DNA of 64,000 bases from Limnomonas spitsbergensis. Its lineage: Eukaryota > Chlorophyta > Chlorophyceae > Chlamydomonadales. Positions 35,241 through 47,603 of the stretch are shown here, piece by piece (positions within the stretch are counted from its first letter, which is position 1; each line of letters begins with the position of its first letter). Both the position numbers and the translations under genes were made by a program. The notes beneath the pieces were generated by a model that made no database searches, had not been told where the DNA came from, and saw only the letters and a program-made list of their open reading frames with translations. The stretch covers positions 1,736,001 to 1,800,000 of the forward strand of contig JAYJMM010000095.1 in assembly GCA_037349105.1 (NCBI GenBank). The letters run 5' to 3'.

Positions 35241-38200
35241 CTGGGTGGAACGCTTTGCGGCTTTTTGCCTGCCCTCTGACGGAAGCCCCTTCCTTGGCAG
35301 CCTCCTCTGTCCGGTGCGCAGGACGCTGTCAGCACCAGCCCATGCCTTGACCTCAACACTACGACCCGCCCGCATGTAGCTATGCTACAAGCTGTTCCTT
35401 TCTTGAGAAAAACGGTTACACAGACGACTGACATCTCCAAAAGTCTCCCCAGAACGCTCTCATACTCGGCCGTCTCGGTTGGTCCTGGCTCCCTCGTATG
35501 CCGGCTGGCATTGCCCCTGTTCAACTGGTTGGCTGCGACATACATGCTCTTACTCTTAGGTGTTTTTTCACCCGTCAGTTGACAGTAACGGCGATAACAA
35601 CCGCCATGACAACGCCAAGAGTGCCATGGCGGTTGTAATTATACCAAGAGCAGGTACAACTGCCATTTCTCTCTTGGCACCGTTTTTGCCCGGAAGTGGT
35701 GAAGCCTGACGTTACTCTCATGGAGAGTCCCTGGCTTAACCTGGCCCTGGCATAGTGCCCCGCTTCTAAATAAAGTGTCTCGGACATTTATCCACCCGCT
35801 CTGCTAGCTGACAGCAGCATCAAATAATCGTTGAAATGCTATGGACGTAGATGCCCCGAACACCTCCGTTTACAGCATGTGCCTCCGCCGCATTAGGCTA
35901 GGTTAGCAGCGTCAATAAGGATCTGTGCCCTTTCTCCTGATGCCCGCTGGCCACGGGAATCGTGACACCATCTTAAAGCTGCGGCTGTTGCCAGCATTGG
36001 CTGCTTGCTAGCATGGCCGCTGCTTTCATCAATTTCATTGGGGTTATGCATTTGTTTTCACTCGTGTCCCTGGTGCATGGGCTTGCCTGCCTTTGTTTGC
36101 TGGCCCATGCACGAGACGGTGGTTGTCGACTTGCCGATCAGTAACAGGGTGGATGCATCCCGTTTCTGAGATACAAGCGCAGTATTGGCTCAAGTGGTTT
36201 CGAAGGTTTTGTACATCCTATGCAGTGTTTTAAATTCTGCTCACACTGTGCATGTCGGGGTCTTTCCCAATGTCTTCTTCACTTCATGATTCACACTTCA
36301 TAATTCACACTTTATAATTCTTCATAGCTTTGGTCCATTGAGTCCCTAGAATGCAAAAAGGAGTCCTGATATCCTATTACAGGCCCATGTCTCCTTTGAA
36401 GGGGGATGGATCCCAGCCCCGACTTGACTGCATGAGTTAAAACATAGCAGTAACTATTATTGCGTTTTACTGGTACCGGTCAACCTGACATAGTGATGAC
36501 GAAATGTATGTCTCCTTTTCTTCCAAGTCAATTTCTGTTAGATGTTGCATGGGCAGCATGTGTTGAGGGTTCATTGCCAATTAAGCAGGCATGTCTTTCG
36601 ACTCAATTTGAGTTGCGCAGGAGGGGTGCGCAATTTTGTTTCAGAGGGAAATCGCTGATATCTTCCAATTATTTCGAAGTGTACAGTGATATGTGTGAAT
36701 GGTGCCAGGATTTTTCTGACATCATACTGCTTTTACTGTATTTTAGAAACATTGCCTATGACGAGATTTCAACGGAATCAGCAGTACCGTATTAAGCATA
36801 TTTTTCAAGTACTTATATTTTTAGGTACGGTATGGTTTGCAGATTTTTACTGGCCGTTCAGTGCCAAGAAGGCAAACTATGAGTGGCCCATTTGACTGAT
36901 GTCCAATAGGCCTCCCATTTTGCTAGCGAGCCGGGCCCGCTCTTGATGCCTTAAAGCTTTTTCACCCCTGACGAAATGTGTATCGTTCCACACTGGATTT
37001 GACATCACCGAAATTAAAGTATTTTATGTCCTGAAGTATCTTATATACCCCTCCCACCTCGTGACGTGTTTGTGCTGGGGTTTTTGTTATACCGCATTAT
37101 AACTAACCAGGAAGGTATAATTTGTAAGATGGCACCTGAGTTTGATTTCCGTTCATGATTCACCCTGAGACGTGGATCAAAGAAGCCACCCTTTCGGCCG
37201 TAGCACCAGGTAGGCTGTTGACCATTCAGGTATAGCTATGCATTCAGGAACCATGGCCTCATACAAGCAGGAGGGCTGTCCATCAGTCTCTCCAATAGCC
37301 TATTTGGGGGCTTCAAGACTGCGTCAATTCAAAACTGAGGGACGTTATTGGGCTCCGGAACCAAATAAAATCCACTTCCCAGAGAACTTTAGACCTAGCT
37401 AGGGTCAAATTTCACCAGATCAACATTGCTCTTCAAGTGGTGTCACCAATCGATGTAGCTAATTCCAAAATATCAAATGATGTACCATCAAACACAAGTA
37501 GACCAGGCCCGTGGTATCTAGTAGCTACCCACGGCCACCTGCTTAACCGTCGAGGCCTGAGACCATGAGGCTCATAATCTAATGAGCCAAGGCATCATGC
37601 CATCCTATAACTGCGCTTGCTGATGCACCCCCAAGCTACATTATCTCTTGCCTCTTGGGAGCTGCTTGGACACCACACCCTGAAGACCTAACGCTGATGG
37701 CATATCTAGTCACCCCTGCCTTCGTCACCTGATGACCAAGTCTTGCACCATCTGTTGGTATTTGTCAAAGCTGTGCCTTTGGCGCAGCTCCTGAGTGACG
37801 CGTGTACCTTGAGAGCAGCTGAGGTGTCCTAGGCTGTGTGTTCCGGCAGCAGTTTGTCCCCTCCTCTGTTTGAATTCTGAACATGCTGGGTGATGGTGCT
37901 GCTATGCTGTTTAAATGTTGGGGGTTACTGGTCATGTGTGTGTTGCTTTTGCGGTGGGGCGTACTGAAGTGGTGTGCATGTGAAGATTGCAAGACCTGGC
38001 AACACATCAACCACCCTGGGTCATGTTCAAGGCGACAACGCAGACAAGGAAGAGAGGGGGTACAGTAACAAAACAAGCTGGAAGGTCTGAGGCGAACTTC
38101 TTCGGCCAAATCCACCAAGTGGTGGGCCAAGCGGAGGGCCAATATGTGTTCTGTACAGCTGGCAGCATCCTATGAGGCTGCTGCGCCTACCTTGCAACAT

Positions 38201-38874
38201 CTGAATCAGACTTCTACGTCTATCAGGGCCTGCTGCGGCCTGCTGCCATCATGCTTACTCTGCACCCTCTGGTCCACCCGCCACGTAATGAGTATCTGCG
38301 CAGCACCAGGTGAAGATTCTCAGGGACAGGCGGATAAGGCAAATAAATAAATACCTGCCTGTGTAAAAAATCACAAAGAGCAAGGCCTCCAATGTGTGCC
38401 TTGATAAGGAATACATCCGGTTCAGCAGGCTGCTTGGCAGCCACATCTGGGCCGCTGGAGACTCTGCCTCAACAGCTGCATCAGCATATGGCCAGCAGTA
38501 CATACACATGCTGCACCATGCCCCACCCAGCATACACAGGCTGATGTAGCTGAATGGTAGCTGAAGCACCCTGAAATAAGCAGTGCCCTCAGTGTCACTG
38601 CTGAGGCCAAATCCACTTCTGCACCTTCAAGAAGAAGCTTGCCCTAATTTTGCCATTGCCAGAAACACAATGGACACGTCACGGGGCACGGACTAAGGAT
38701 GATGAGAGCCAACTGTTTAGAATGCAGCAGCAGTTTAGCGTTTCAGAATGCATAAATGGTTGTTTTTGGCATTCCGGTAGTTGTAGATTCACATTGCAGA
38801 TTTTGATGGGTTGCGGGTGTGAGTCCAGAGCACGGCGTTTGAGCCACATGACTCAGTCCGCAGCCACATCTGCA
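35241..38874. other. Long stretch without recognised genes
   Basis: This is the convergent space between the kinase (+) and the hydrogenase (-). The region around 36200-37500 is AT-rich with no coding signal I could support; the 111-codon frame at 36460-36795 matches nothing I recognise. A minus-strand frame at 37765-38142 might hold a distal hydrogenase exon but shows no family motif. A dispersed-repeat copy lies near 38541. Confidence 0.5.
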
Positions 38875-39219
38875 ACCCGCACCTGCAACCACCTTCCGCC
38901 CCCCTGCTCACAACCACACGCAAACCGCATCCTCCCCCTCGTATACCCCTCACACTCTCCCGCACCTGCAACCACCTTCCGCCCCCCTGCTCACAACCAC
39001 ACGCAAACCGCATCCTCCCCCTCGTATACCCCTCACACTCTCCCGCACCTGCAACCACCTTCCGCCCCCCTGCTCACAACCACACGCAAACCGCATCCTC
39101 CCCCTCGTATACCCCTCACACTCTCCCGCACCTGCAACCACCTTCCGCCCCCCTGCTCACAACCACACGCAAACCGCATCCTCCCCCTCGTATACCCCTC
39201 ACACTCTCCCGCACCTGCA
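38875..39219. repeat. 83-bp minisatellite downstream of the hydrogenase
   Basis: About four nearly identical 83-bp units containing CCTGCAACCACCTTCCG, CTCACAACCACACGCAAACC and CTCGTATACCCCTCAC end about 110 bp downstream of the hydrogenase stop. The unit is strongly C/A-biased on the + strand, and the array is open in several frames by composition. Confidence 0.9.
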
Positions 39220-39326
39220 ACCCCCACCCCTGTCCCTCAAACCACCTGCTGTCCTGCACCCGCCTTCCCCCCCTATCCCCTAATCACCTGACTCCACCCC
39301 CTACCCAATCGAAGCCACACCGATAA

Positions 39327-42300
39327 TCACTCACGTAACAGCTGGTGCGCCTTCTCGCTGTTGGGCGCTCCGAGGAACCTCCTGTACAGCTCCTGTATAG
39401 CGGGATTCTCGTGTGAGCGCCGGACGGTCTTGCGCTCATCGATGCCATACATGGCCTGCTGCCTCTTCTTCAGGATCTCCTTGTCAGTGCTGCGGGGCTG
39501 ACCGCCTCCACCGATGCAGCCGGAAGGGCATGCCATGATCTGTGGTTCATAAAGCCATTCATAGAGGAGTATGTCGTGATCTGTCAGTTTTCCGCAGTGG
39601 GACCTCGCGCGCCAGCGCTTAGGGGTGGGGGCGACAAAGTGGAAAAGGTGGGGATGGTGGCTCAAGGTGGCACTCGTCATGCAGCATTCTCCAGGTTATA
39701 ACCAGTATGCTGTTGAGTGCGCACCAGACCACCTGCTGGGTGGTCACCGCTCAGCTGCTGGGGACCACACTTTGGCGACCCAAGCAGCAAGGCTTGCAGC
39801 GCTTTACGCCCCACCGTAAGGCCCAGGGTCATGGGGGACCATTTCATTTTGCTCGGGCCGAACCCCTACTTTTTTTCGTCGGCTTAAGCCGACCCGACAT
39901 TAATCTGAGCTCGGGTTTTTTTCGGGACTGGAAAGTGTGAAAAAGTGCGGAACGCTGATTTCGTTATTTTTACAAAACGGCCCTGAATACGTGTCGATGG
40001 CAAAGAAAGAAAGCTAGCTACCGACTGATACACATGGATGCAACATGTCCCGACATAGAAACTCGCATATAACCGAGTTGCTATGTCGGGACGGATGCCA
40101 TGCGGCATCCGTCCAGCGACGAGGGAGAAACCCGAGCTGAGCTGGCATGCCGCTTGAAATGGATCCAAACACGCATGCCTTGCCCATATTGTAACTTTCC
40201 ACATTCTTTCAGAGTGCACGAGCTTTATCGACATTATCGCTAAAGCTGACAAGCCGAGTTGCCGAGCTGCCATTAAAATCTATCCGGCTTTGCCGAGCCA
40301 CGTGTCTAAAAAGGGTCGTCTGGCATCGGCTTGCGCCGAGACCATGGTTTCACTGAGCCCGGTTTTTTTCGCCTCGGCAGTTCTGGGCTCGGAACCCGAT
40401 CGGCTCCCAGTTCCCTGGTAAGGCCATTGGCCATGATGTAGCTGAATTGTAGCTGAAGGGCCCTCAACTAAATAGTGCTTCCAATGTGCCCAGGCATACC
40501 AGTACATGCAGGCTCCCCACCCCTTATTCCGTAACCCCGCAACGTGCAAACTCCCCCAATAATTGTGTTTTGCAGCTCCTCACCTCAATAAAGTCGTACT
40601 TCGCAGTGCCCGCTTTCATCTCGTTGATGAGCTTCTTTGCATTGCCGAGACCGTTGGCCACGGCTATGTGGAGGTCGATACCCTTGCCTTCGAAGTCGTA
40701 CTTGGCGAAAGTGGAGCCGGGCGCGGGCACCATGTTCACAGTCGATGCTTTGATGCCCTCCAGCCCCCGCACCTCCTGTCAGCTCCCAGGGGCACACAAC
40801 ATCAGAAATTCAAACAGGCAGATGATACATGTCCATAGCACCCGCTCGTACAAGCTACCACGGTCTGGTTATAGCGGTGCATTCAGAACAGGACACGGAG
40901 CAGGGTTATTCTCATCGTTGTTCATGTACGAGTCAGCTATATCCCGGCCTGTAGCCAAGGGGGCCTGATGCAGAATGCCCTTCTGCTCAGGTCAAGGTTC
41001 GGTCCTCATCGAACCAGTGAGTGGCAGCTACTTAGCTGACCCCAAAGTTGCCTGGTGGGCACTCAACAACTGTCGAGTCCAGCAGTTCATGCAAGCTGTG
41101 TGCCGTTTCAAGCAAGCTATGCTCCGCTTTACCACCCAGAAGCTCCACCCAAACAAATCTGTTAATCTTGCACAAAACTGGACGTCCAAAAATGTATAAA
41201 TCCGCCAACGAAGACAGCTTGAAAAAGCATATTGTAAAATCTCTACAGCTACATATGTGAACGATGCCCCTGGGCCATGCATCGTACATCAAGTCAGATT
41301 ACCCGCTGGACTTCACCTACGAGTTCACAATTTCACACTTCACCTTCAAATGTTCACACTACACCCAGGAGTCCATCCTTCCCATGGACTGAGCACGATC
41401 AGCTTCAGGAACGATTAGGGTTAAAGCAGGAGAGATAGTGTTGGTGCTGCTGGGTACCTGGAAGTCGATCCTGCTCATGGGTTGAGCCGTGACCAGCTCG
41501 TACACGGTCCGCAGGGCTGCCTCCATGACACCCCCTGTGGTGCCAAACAGCAAGCCAGCACCGGTGCCAGCTCCAAGGGGGTTGTCAAAGTCCTCATCTG
41601 GAAGACTCTGAAAGGACGGACACCGGAGGGAACAGGGGGGGGGGTGTTTGAGCAAACCTGAAGAGCACATAGGATGTTAGGCTACCAGGCTCCAACAAGG
41701 CTGTGAAGTCCTCATCTGGCAGACTCTCAAACGGTAGCTCAGGGGCAAGAACTACGCACACTGACATTTCCCAAGGGGACATAAGGGTTGCATGGCTCCT
41801 TACCTCTTGTTCAAATTCCATGACATGTTTGATGTTTCCCTTCCTGTCTTGAGTTCAATTCAATCACATCTGTCATTGTAAATCTGAGCACCAGACGGCA
41901 GGCAATTTTGTTGCTAGACAATGTTCAGCATAGCTGCTCCCTGCTCAAATCACCGCACTGTCTCTTGCACAATGCGTCAGCTAAAATCCAGCTACATCAC
42001 GGCCTAGGCCGAAGGGGACAGACACAGCTACTCACGCTGCTTGGGCCACTAACTGGCCGGTCAAGGTCTGGTTCCACACGTCCAGCGGTGACCGCACGGC
42101 AGTCTCCTAAAGGAGAATGGCAATAAACAAAAAAACGGGTACGGCAATACAAAAATAAAACCATCACTGGCCATGTCACCTCACATCACTCACCGTGAGG
42201 TCGATCCCTCGCTCCTGGAAGATGGATGCCATCTCAGTTGTCAAGATCACATGATCCACGTCGTGGACGTCGTCTTCCGCAAACCAAGGCCGGTCCGCCT

Positions 42301-45300
42301 CACCTGCGGGTATGAATGGGGGGACACACCACGCAGGAGTGGCTGTCAGGACACACACGGCCGGTCCACCTCACCTACATGCACAGGGCGTCCAGGCTGG
42401 AGCAACTAGGGTGGGTGGGCTCGGAATATGGACTACATGGTGGTTGGGTTTGAAATACGGTATGGTGGTTTGTTTCTCAAACTTGCTTCAATGTGCACAC
42501 AAGATGCAAACAAGTTAAGCTGCACAAGGGTCGAAGGAATAGGGTGCAGTGTTACAGGTTCAGGGTTCAGGGTCTAGGTGGCACTTAAGCTCTCACACTC
42601 CTGCCTGCAGTGCAAACCTTGCTTGCGCACGCAGGGCATGACCGAGCAGCTGAGGATGTTGCTGGGCTTGACATTCATCTCCTCGGCAAAGAAGTGCTTC
42701 ACGACCGACCCCATCATCATCTGGGGGGACTTGCAGCTGGACAGGTACGGGATCAGCTCTGGGTAGGACTTCTCCACCATGGCTGCAGCAGAAGCAGGGA
42801 CGAGATATCAGGATGCCTCCACCATGGCAGGAACAAAGGCTTTGACACAAAATGAAGGGGCCTAGGACCTCACCACCACGGTAGTGGCACGGTTGCAATT
42901 TAAGCGGAGCCAATCAAAACGCAGCAGCATTGTTTTTTCCATGGCGCGCTTCAGCTACAACTCAGCTACATCACGGCCTATGGCAAATCCAAGGGGCACA
43001 GGATGGAAGCAAGTTCCAAACCACACCCCCGGTCTACCAGTGCACACCAGCAGTTGTATTACCAGCAGCAGTTGTATTACAACCGACAGTGCGGGCCTGG
43101 TCTGAAATGGAGTGACATCCGCAGTCTGAAAATGTAGTTCGATGCCAGAAGAGCAGGCATCGTCTGAATTCCTATTTTTCAACCCACATGTCCAGCTATG
43201 CTTGACCGTCACTTGCATCCTGGTGTCAGGTTTATAGGCCTGGCTTACAGGAGTGCTTTGGGCCAGTGTCTTTTGAAGTGCACTGCAACACCTCACGCAG
43301 GCCACTAGGCAGCCACCACAGGGCTCATGTGGACCAAACCTGGATCGGCCCACGGCCAGGGGCCCAAGTAGCAGGACGAAGGGCCCTTGCTGCACCAGGG
43401 CCCCGGCCCTGGCCCTGGCCTGTGATGTAGCTGAATTATAGCTGACGCGCCCCAAAACAAAACAAGCCCTGAAATATATACGAAACCAACCCTGCAATGT
43501 TGAGGGTTGCTCACCAATCCAGCCGGGGCAGCAGGATGTGAACATTGGCAAGGGCTCCCCCTCCTTAGGGTGGGACTCCAAATGCTCCGCAAGCCTGTGC
43601 AGCAGCTCATGGCCCTCCTCCATAATCGTCAAGTCCGCCGCAAAAACGGTGTCTATGGGGCATGAAGGAAAGGAGGCAGGGGTCAGGGAGTATCTCTCAA
43701 GCCTGCCGCAAAGACATTGCCTGCTGAACAAAACACAAGGTCCTGTTACCCAATCCGACCCGAGGGCAGGATGAGGGTTATTACAAGGGGGGATGAAGGG
43801 ATGGGGGTGGGGGTGTAAGGAGGCAGGAGGCTAAGGGAGGTGGGGGCTTCTGATTTTGCTGTTCACATCGGAGAGAGAACCAGGGACAGGCCAGCGACAA
43901 TAAATGGAGCAGGTTCTGTTAGAGGGCAATCAAGACATTGACTGTGTGTGATTTAGTGCCTCCTTGTTCAACAGGGCATATCATGCTCCACCAGTTTGGG
44001 AGCCAAGGAACCGACAAACTATCGACGGCATGCCCCGCCCCTCCTGGGACCCTGGATATCCCCCCCTCCTTCTCACTGACCACTGATACGCCCCCGATAG
44101 ACCACGGACCCTCAAACCGTATGCCCCCCTTGCTCTCAACAGATATTTGCTAAGGAGGACATGCCCTGCCCCCTAAACCCTGAACCCTCCTCCCCATCAC
44201 ACTCACCAAAGACGTAGTCGAAGCCTAGCTTCTTGATGCCTGCTACCAGCTGGCCCACACGGATAGTTCCGGGCGGCAGGCCAAACGCCTCGGATATTGA
44301 CACACGCACGGCGGGGGCCACTGAGATCACCACCAACTTCCTGTCACCTGTCTTGGCTGCGTAATAGGTTGAGTAACGCTTCACATAAAAGTTAAATAAG
44401 TTTGTTTAGGCTTACCGGCACCCCCCCTGCTGGCTCCAGTATTTAGGCAAATTCAATTATGCAGTACCGTGTTTAATGTTAGCTACCTATCTTGTGTAAT
44501 TGAGTGCCAATCCCTACGCATGTGTTTCTGGAGATCGCGGTTTCAGGGTGAAGGGTATGGTATGTCAACATATCACCACCAACCACCTGCCTTCTCTCTT
44601 AACTGCGGAATGTAGCAGGCGTGATCCACTAATAGGTGCATGGCACTTCAGCCAGATGACCACACTTCCACAAGCAGCAAAATGACAAGTTTTTATGCAT
44701 GTTATTTCATTTCATAACCGGTATGTGCAAAATTAAAAAAAGTGCAAAAAGCTCCTTTGCGTACGGTAAGGTACATTTGCTTGTCCTCCTGCACGCCTCA
44801 ACTATTTTGAAGGATCGTTTATATTTCATGTTCGTGTTTGAGAGAAATGTCTCATTGCACAACCTTCTGCACACACTTAACATGTGGATGCATGCAGCAT
44901 GGCATAGAACAATAAAAATATCGAAAAACAGCTTCTCCGCAGATCTCATGCCTGAGGCATTTCTGAAGAAGTAGTCATTGAAACGACAAAGGGAGAGCGT
45001 GAGACACCCTGCTGTGAAGGCGACTGGCATATCTTACTAAGTCCTAAAGAACGAATCGTCATCTTGTTCCATTCTTGATTTCAGCCCTCGAGTCACGGAA
45101 TTCAGCGCCCCAGTATAATTTATTTATTTCGTGGTCGTGGTCTCTACTGTAATTAAATTATGTACGGCATTACCTCGGAATCGTAGCTTAGGTGAGACAC
45201 CAACAAGCTAACAGTATTCGGGCCCAAGTAATAGTAATATTTTTGTGTTGGTCGAGGCCTGGTATTGTAATAATGGTTTAGCGCTGCAGTGTTCTCGGTT

Positions 45301-46329
45301 TCATTGCTGGAAACAAATCATATGCACCCCTTGGCCTGCCTGATTCCTGCTTATTGAAGCAAACTTCAGCTCAGCTACACCCCTGCCTATGGCCGAGGGG
45401 TCTGGTGCAGGGAACACATTCCAGCCCGAGCTACCCGAGCCCATGCCTAGGGCCACTGGCGGATCAAATTTGTCCCTCCCGTCGACCCTGTCGCTGGCGG
45501 CCCTATTAAAGATGGTCAGGCGTGCAAGAAAATAAACAATACAATACTCAGGGTACTATGACCTTGAAACTGATCCAGCTCTCAGCAATGTTAATTTCAT
45601 TACGCATGGGACCACCGTGAAGAGCCCGCTGGGCAGCCACCACTGAGCGTACGGAAACCAAATCTTAACTGGCTGTTGGCCCCAGCAGCAGGGCTTGATG
45701 CGCCCTAGGCCACACATCGTGTCCTTGCTGAATCGTAGCTGAGGCAATCTGGAATAAACACTGCCATGAGCCTGACACTCACCCAGCTCCTCAAGCACAG
45801 TCTTCCAGTGGGCCGGTCCGAAGGCCGCTGTCTTCTTCTTGGCAGCTGCTGCAGGCGGGGGTGGGCACGGCTTGGCTGCAGGCGGGGGTGGGCACGGCTT
45901 GGCTGCAGGCGGGGGTGGGCACGGCTTGGCTGCAGGCGGGGGTGGGCACGGCTTGGCTGCAGGCGGGGGTGGGCACGGCTTGGCTGCAGGCGGGGGTGGG
46001 CACGGCTTGGCTGCAGGCGGGGGTGGGCACGGCTTGGCTGCAGGAGCTGTTGGCTCTGTCGAGGCCTCCTGCTGAGTGACGGCGTATATAGTGAGGGATC
46101 TCCTGCCGCTCAGATGTCGAACAGATCCTGTGTTCAGTGGGCAGGGACTTTGTAGCGAGACGAGAGAGCTGGTTGTTGAGCCGCGGTTCCATGACTACTT
46201 TTTCCGTCAAGGTGCAACTGCACAGTGAAGCTTCCAGGGTTCCATGAGCCCAATTAGCCCAAGGTCCCAAGGGCACAGGTCAACAGCGGCACAGGTGGCA
46301 CGCATACGTGAGTGTAGTCGTGTACCCAT
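39327..46329 (-). CDS. HYDA: [FeFe]-hydrogenase, chloroplast type
   Basis: The protein reduces protons to H2 with electrons from ferredoxin, normally in the anoxic chloroplast stroma. Firm exons: 46127-45783, 44356-44207, 43652-43515, 42782-42618, 42303-42194, 41607-41458, 40775-40584 and 39539-39327 (TGA); all phases close. H-cluster motifs are complete: TSCCPGWI, MPCVRKQ and EIMACPSGCIGGGGQP. Also seen are VAPAVRV, DTVFAADLTIMEEG, GAGLLFGTTGGVMEAALRT, NMVPAPGS and VANGLGNAKKL. No N-terminal Fe-S domain is present, as in other green algae. The first exon (46329-46308, MGTRLHS) is inferred from phase and would give 495 residues; the leader RRSLTIYA|VTQQ looks like a transit-peptide site. The stop overlaps a GTGAGTG donor-like site, so a further 3' exon is possible. 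Confidence 0.9.
40047..40114. repeat. Two adjacent perfect hairpins in the last hydrogenase intron
   Basis: GTCCCGACATAG (40047) pairs with CTATGTCGGGAC (40081-40092), with an inner AACTCG/CGAGTT pair. Directly after it, GGACGGATGCC pairs with GGCATCCGTCC around a 4-nt loop (about 40089-40114). Both lie inside a segment (about 39860-40410) bounded by CTCGGG- and T-tract-rich sequence that may be a MITE. Confidence 0.8.
40423..40456 (-). repeat. Copy of the dispersed CAGCTACA...GCCTA repeat, reverse orientation
   Basis: GGCCATGATGTAGCTGAATT is the reverse complement of the core seen at 42951. It lies in the last hydrogenase intron, upstream of the TTGTTG-poor 40584 exon edge. Only the core is delimited here. 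Confidence 0.5.
41694..41735 (-). repeat. Duplicated splice acceptor and exon start in hydrogenase intron
   Basis: On the minus strand, TTTGAG followed by AGTCTGCCAGATGAGGACTT copies the true exon start at 41607 (AGTCTTCCAGATGAGGACTT). It lies about 120 bp upstream of it. It would encode S-L-P-D-E-D-F, then diverges. The downstream copy is the one that phases with the rest of the protein. Confidence 0.8.
42951..43000 (+). repeat. Copy of the dispersed CAGCTACA...GCCTA repeat
   Basis: TCAGCTACAACTCAGCTACA followed by TCACGGCCTATGGC. It is the clearest copy of a short element that also occurs near 12841, 15111, 40931, 41978 and 45366 (+) and 38541, 40423, 43411, 45728 and 50768 (-). Nearly all copies are in introns. 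Confidence 0.6.
45851..46039 (-). repeat. Seven 27-bp units encoding a Cys-Pro-rich linker in the hydrogenase
   Basis: Seven exact 27-bp units start at 45851, 45878, 45905, 45932, 45959, 45986 and 46013. In the hydrogenase frame each codes nine residues, A-K-P-C-P-P-P-P-A. The block lies between the presumed transit peptide and the catalytic domain. Being a multiple of three, changes in copy number would keep the frame. Confidence 0.93.
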
Positions 46330-47603
46330 GTATGTAGAGAAAGCGACGTCATCAGGATTCAGGACACGGTCTGCTCGCTCCACGGTGGTCTGGTCGAAAT
46401 TTTGAGCCAGATCCGACACATCTCGGAGCGCTCCGAACACCAGTGACATTGTCAGGAAATGTCCGTGTGCGAGGCCTTGCGAGAGCTTACCACCAACCGA
46501 ACGGGAGCTACAAAGGCCGTGACTGTTCGGGTGGTTACCGAGACGTCCGCGAATCAGGAACACCTTATGACGACCGCCGCTTCCTCCGACTGTGATTACT
46601 TGATTGCTATGTCCTGGCATGGCACATTTGTTTTCCGTTATACTTTTTATTCTTTCGAGGTACAGATGACGTATATTTGGATAGCGTCAATCAGATGTCG
46701 ATTAGGGCTCGCCTGGCCCATCAGGTATCCCATGTCGGAACCCTAGTCGGAACCCCTCGGGGAACGAGTTACACGCCCTGCGAAGTGACGCCCGGAACCC
46801 CTCCGGAACCAATTAGCGATCCATCTTGTGCCTGGACGACAACGAATATGTCAATTTCATGAGGGTAGCCAGCTGAATCCTGATTAATTGATTATTCTGA
46901 CAGGCTGGATGAGTGATAAGTGATACGCGCGTGGAGCAGGCGGGCTCCGCGGCATTGCTTGTGCAAGCAATGAAGCTATCAGTCGATGCAGGTCGTTCAA
47001 AACAATAAAGGTCCTCGCAGAAAAAATCGCTGCCACTCAGTCCAGCACTCCAGCCGCAGCGATGGGGGTCCCAGCAGGGAGCGACATGCCTGGCCGGCCT
47101 AGTCGCATGCATGGCCACAAGCATTGATTGCGCACTTTGCTTGAGACATAAGACCAAGCAATCAAGTGTAGTCACCTATCCCATGCAGCCTCATGCCCCA
47201 TTTAGAAACATGCATGGAATCCCACCCACACATGGTGACTAACATGGCGCACTAGGACGAAGGAAACGGAGTCAAGTGCAACTCGCCCAATCGGCGCCTA
47301 GTTCCATTGCTTGCACATTTTAGGTCATTGGCAAGCCAAGCCCATAGCCCAACATTGCATTTCTTTGAGAGATACCAAAATGAAATGGGTTTGGGGTATT
47401 CTATATTTTCTGAAAAGAGCATGTCCCATGTCACAGATCAGTCATGGTGTGAAGTTTGTGAAATTTTTACAGTCCATCAGAGCATCACATTTGATGATCA
47501 AGAGGTAACATGCCAAGGACAGCCCGGAAGGGGGTCACACATTTAGTTGTCATACACAATCATTTCCCCCTAGTTTATTTAGTGCTCAACCGGTTTGCGG
47601 GAA
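46330..47603. other. Hydrogenase upstream region
   Basis: This should contain the hydrogenase promoter, if the inferred first exon is right. A minus-strand frame from about 46450 (MSLVFGALRDVSDLAQNFDQ) runs toward the gene and could be an alternative N-terminus, but it does not resemble a transit peptide. The rest, to 47603, shows nothing recognisable. Confidence 0.4.

Noticed and set aside
36460..36795. 111-codon frame with some hydrophobic segments
   Set aside because: AT-rich surroundings, no splice partners and no family resemblance.
38789..39291. Repetitive frames on both strands over the 83-bp array
   Set aside because: 83 is not a multiple of three, and the frames are a by-product of stop-free repeats.
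45791..46276. Frame reading C-S-Q-A-V-P-T-P-A repeats
   Set aside because: It is a shifted reading of the hydrogenase linker; the frame with A-K-P-C-P-P-P-P-A joins the H-domain exons.
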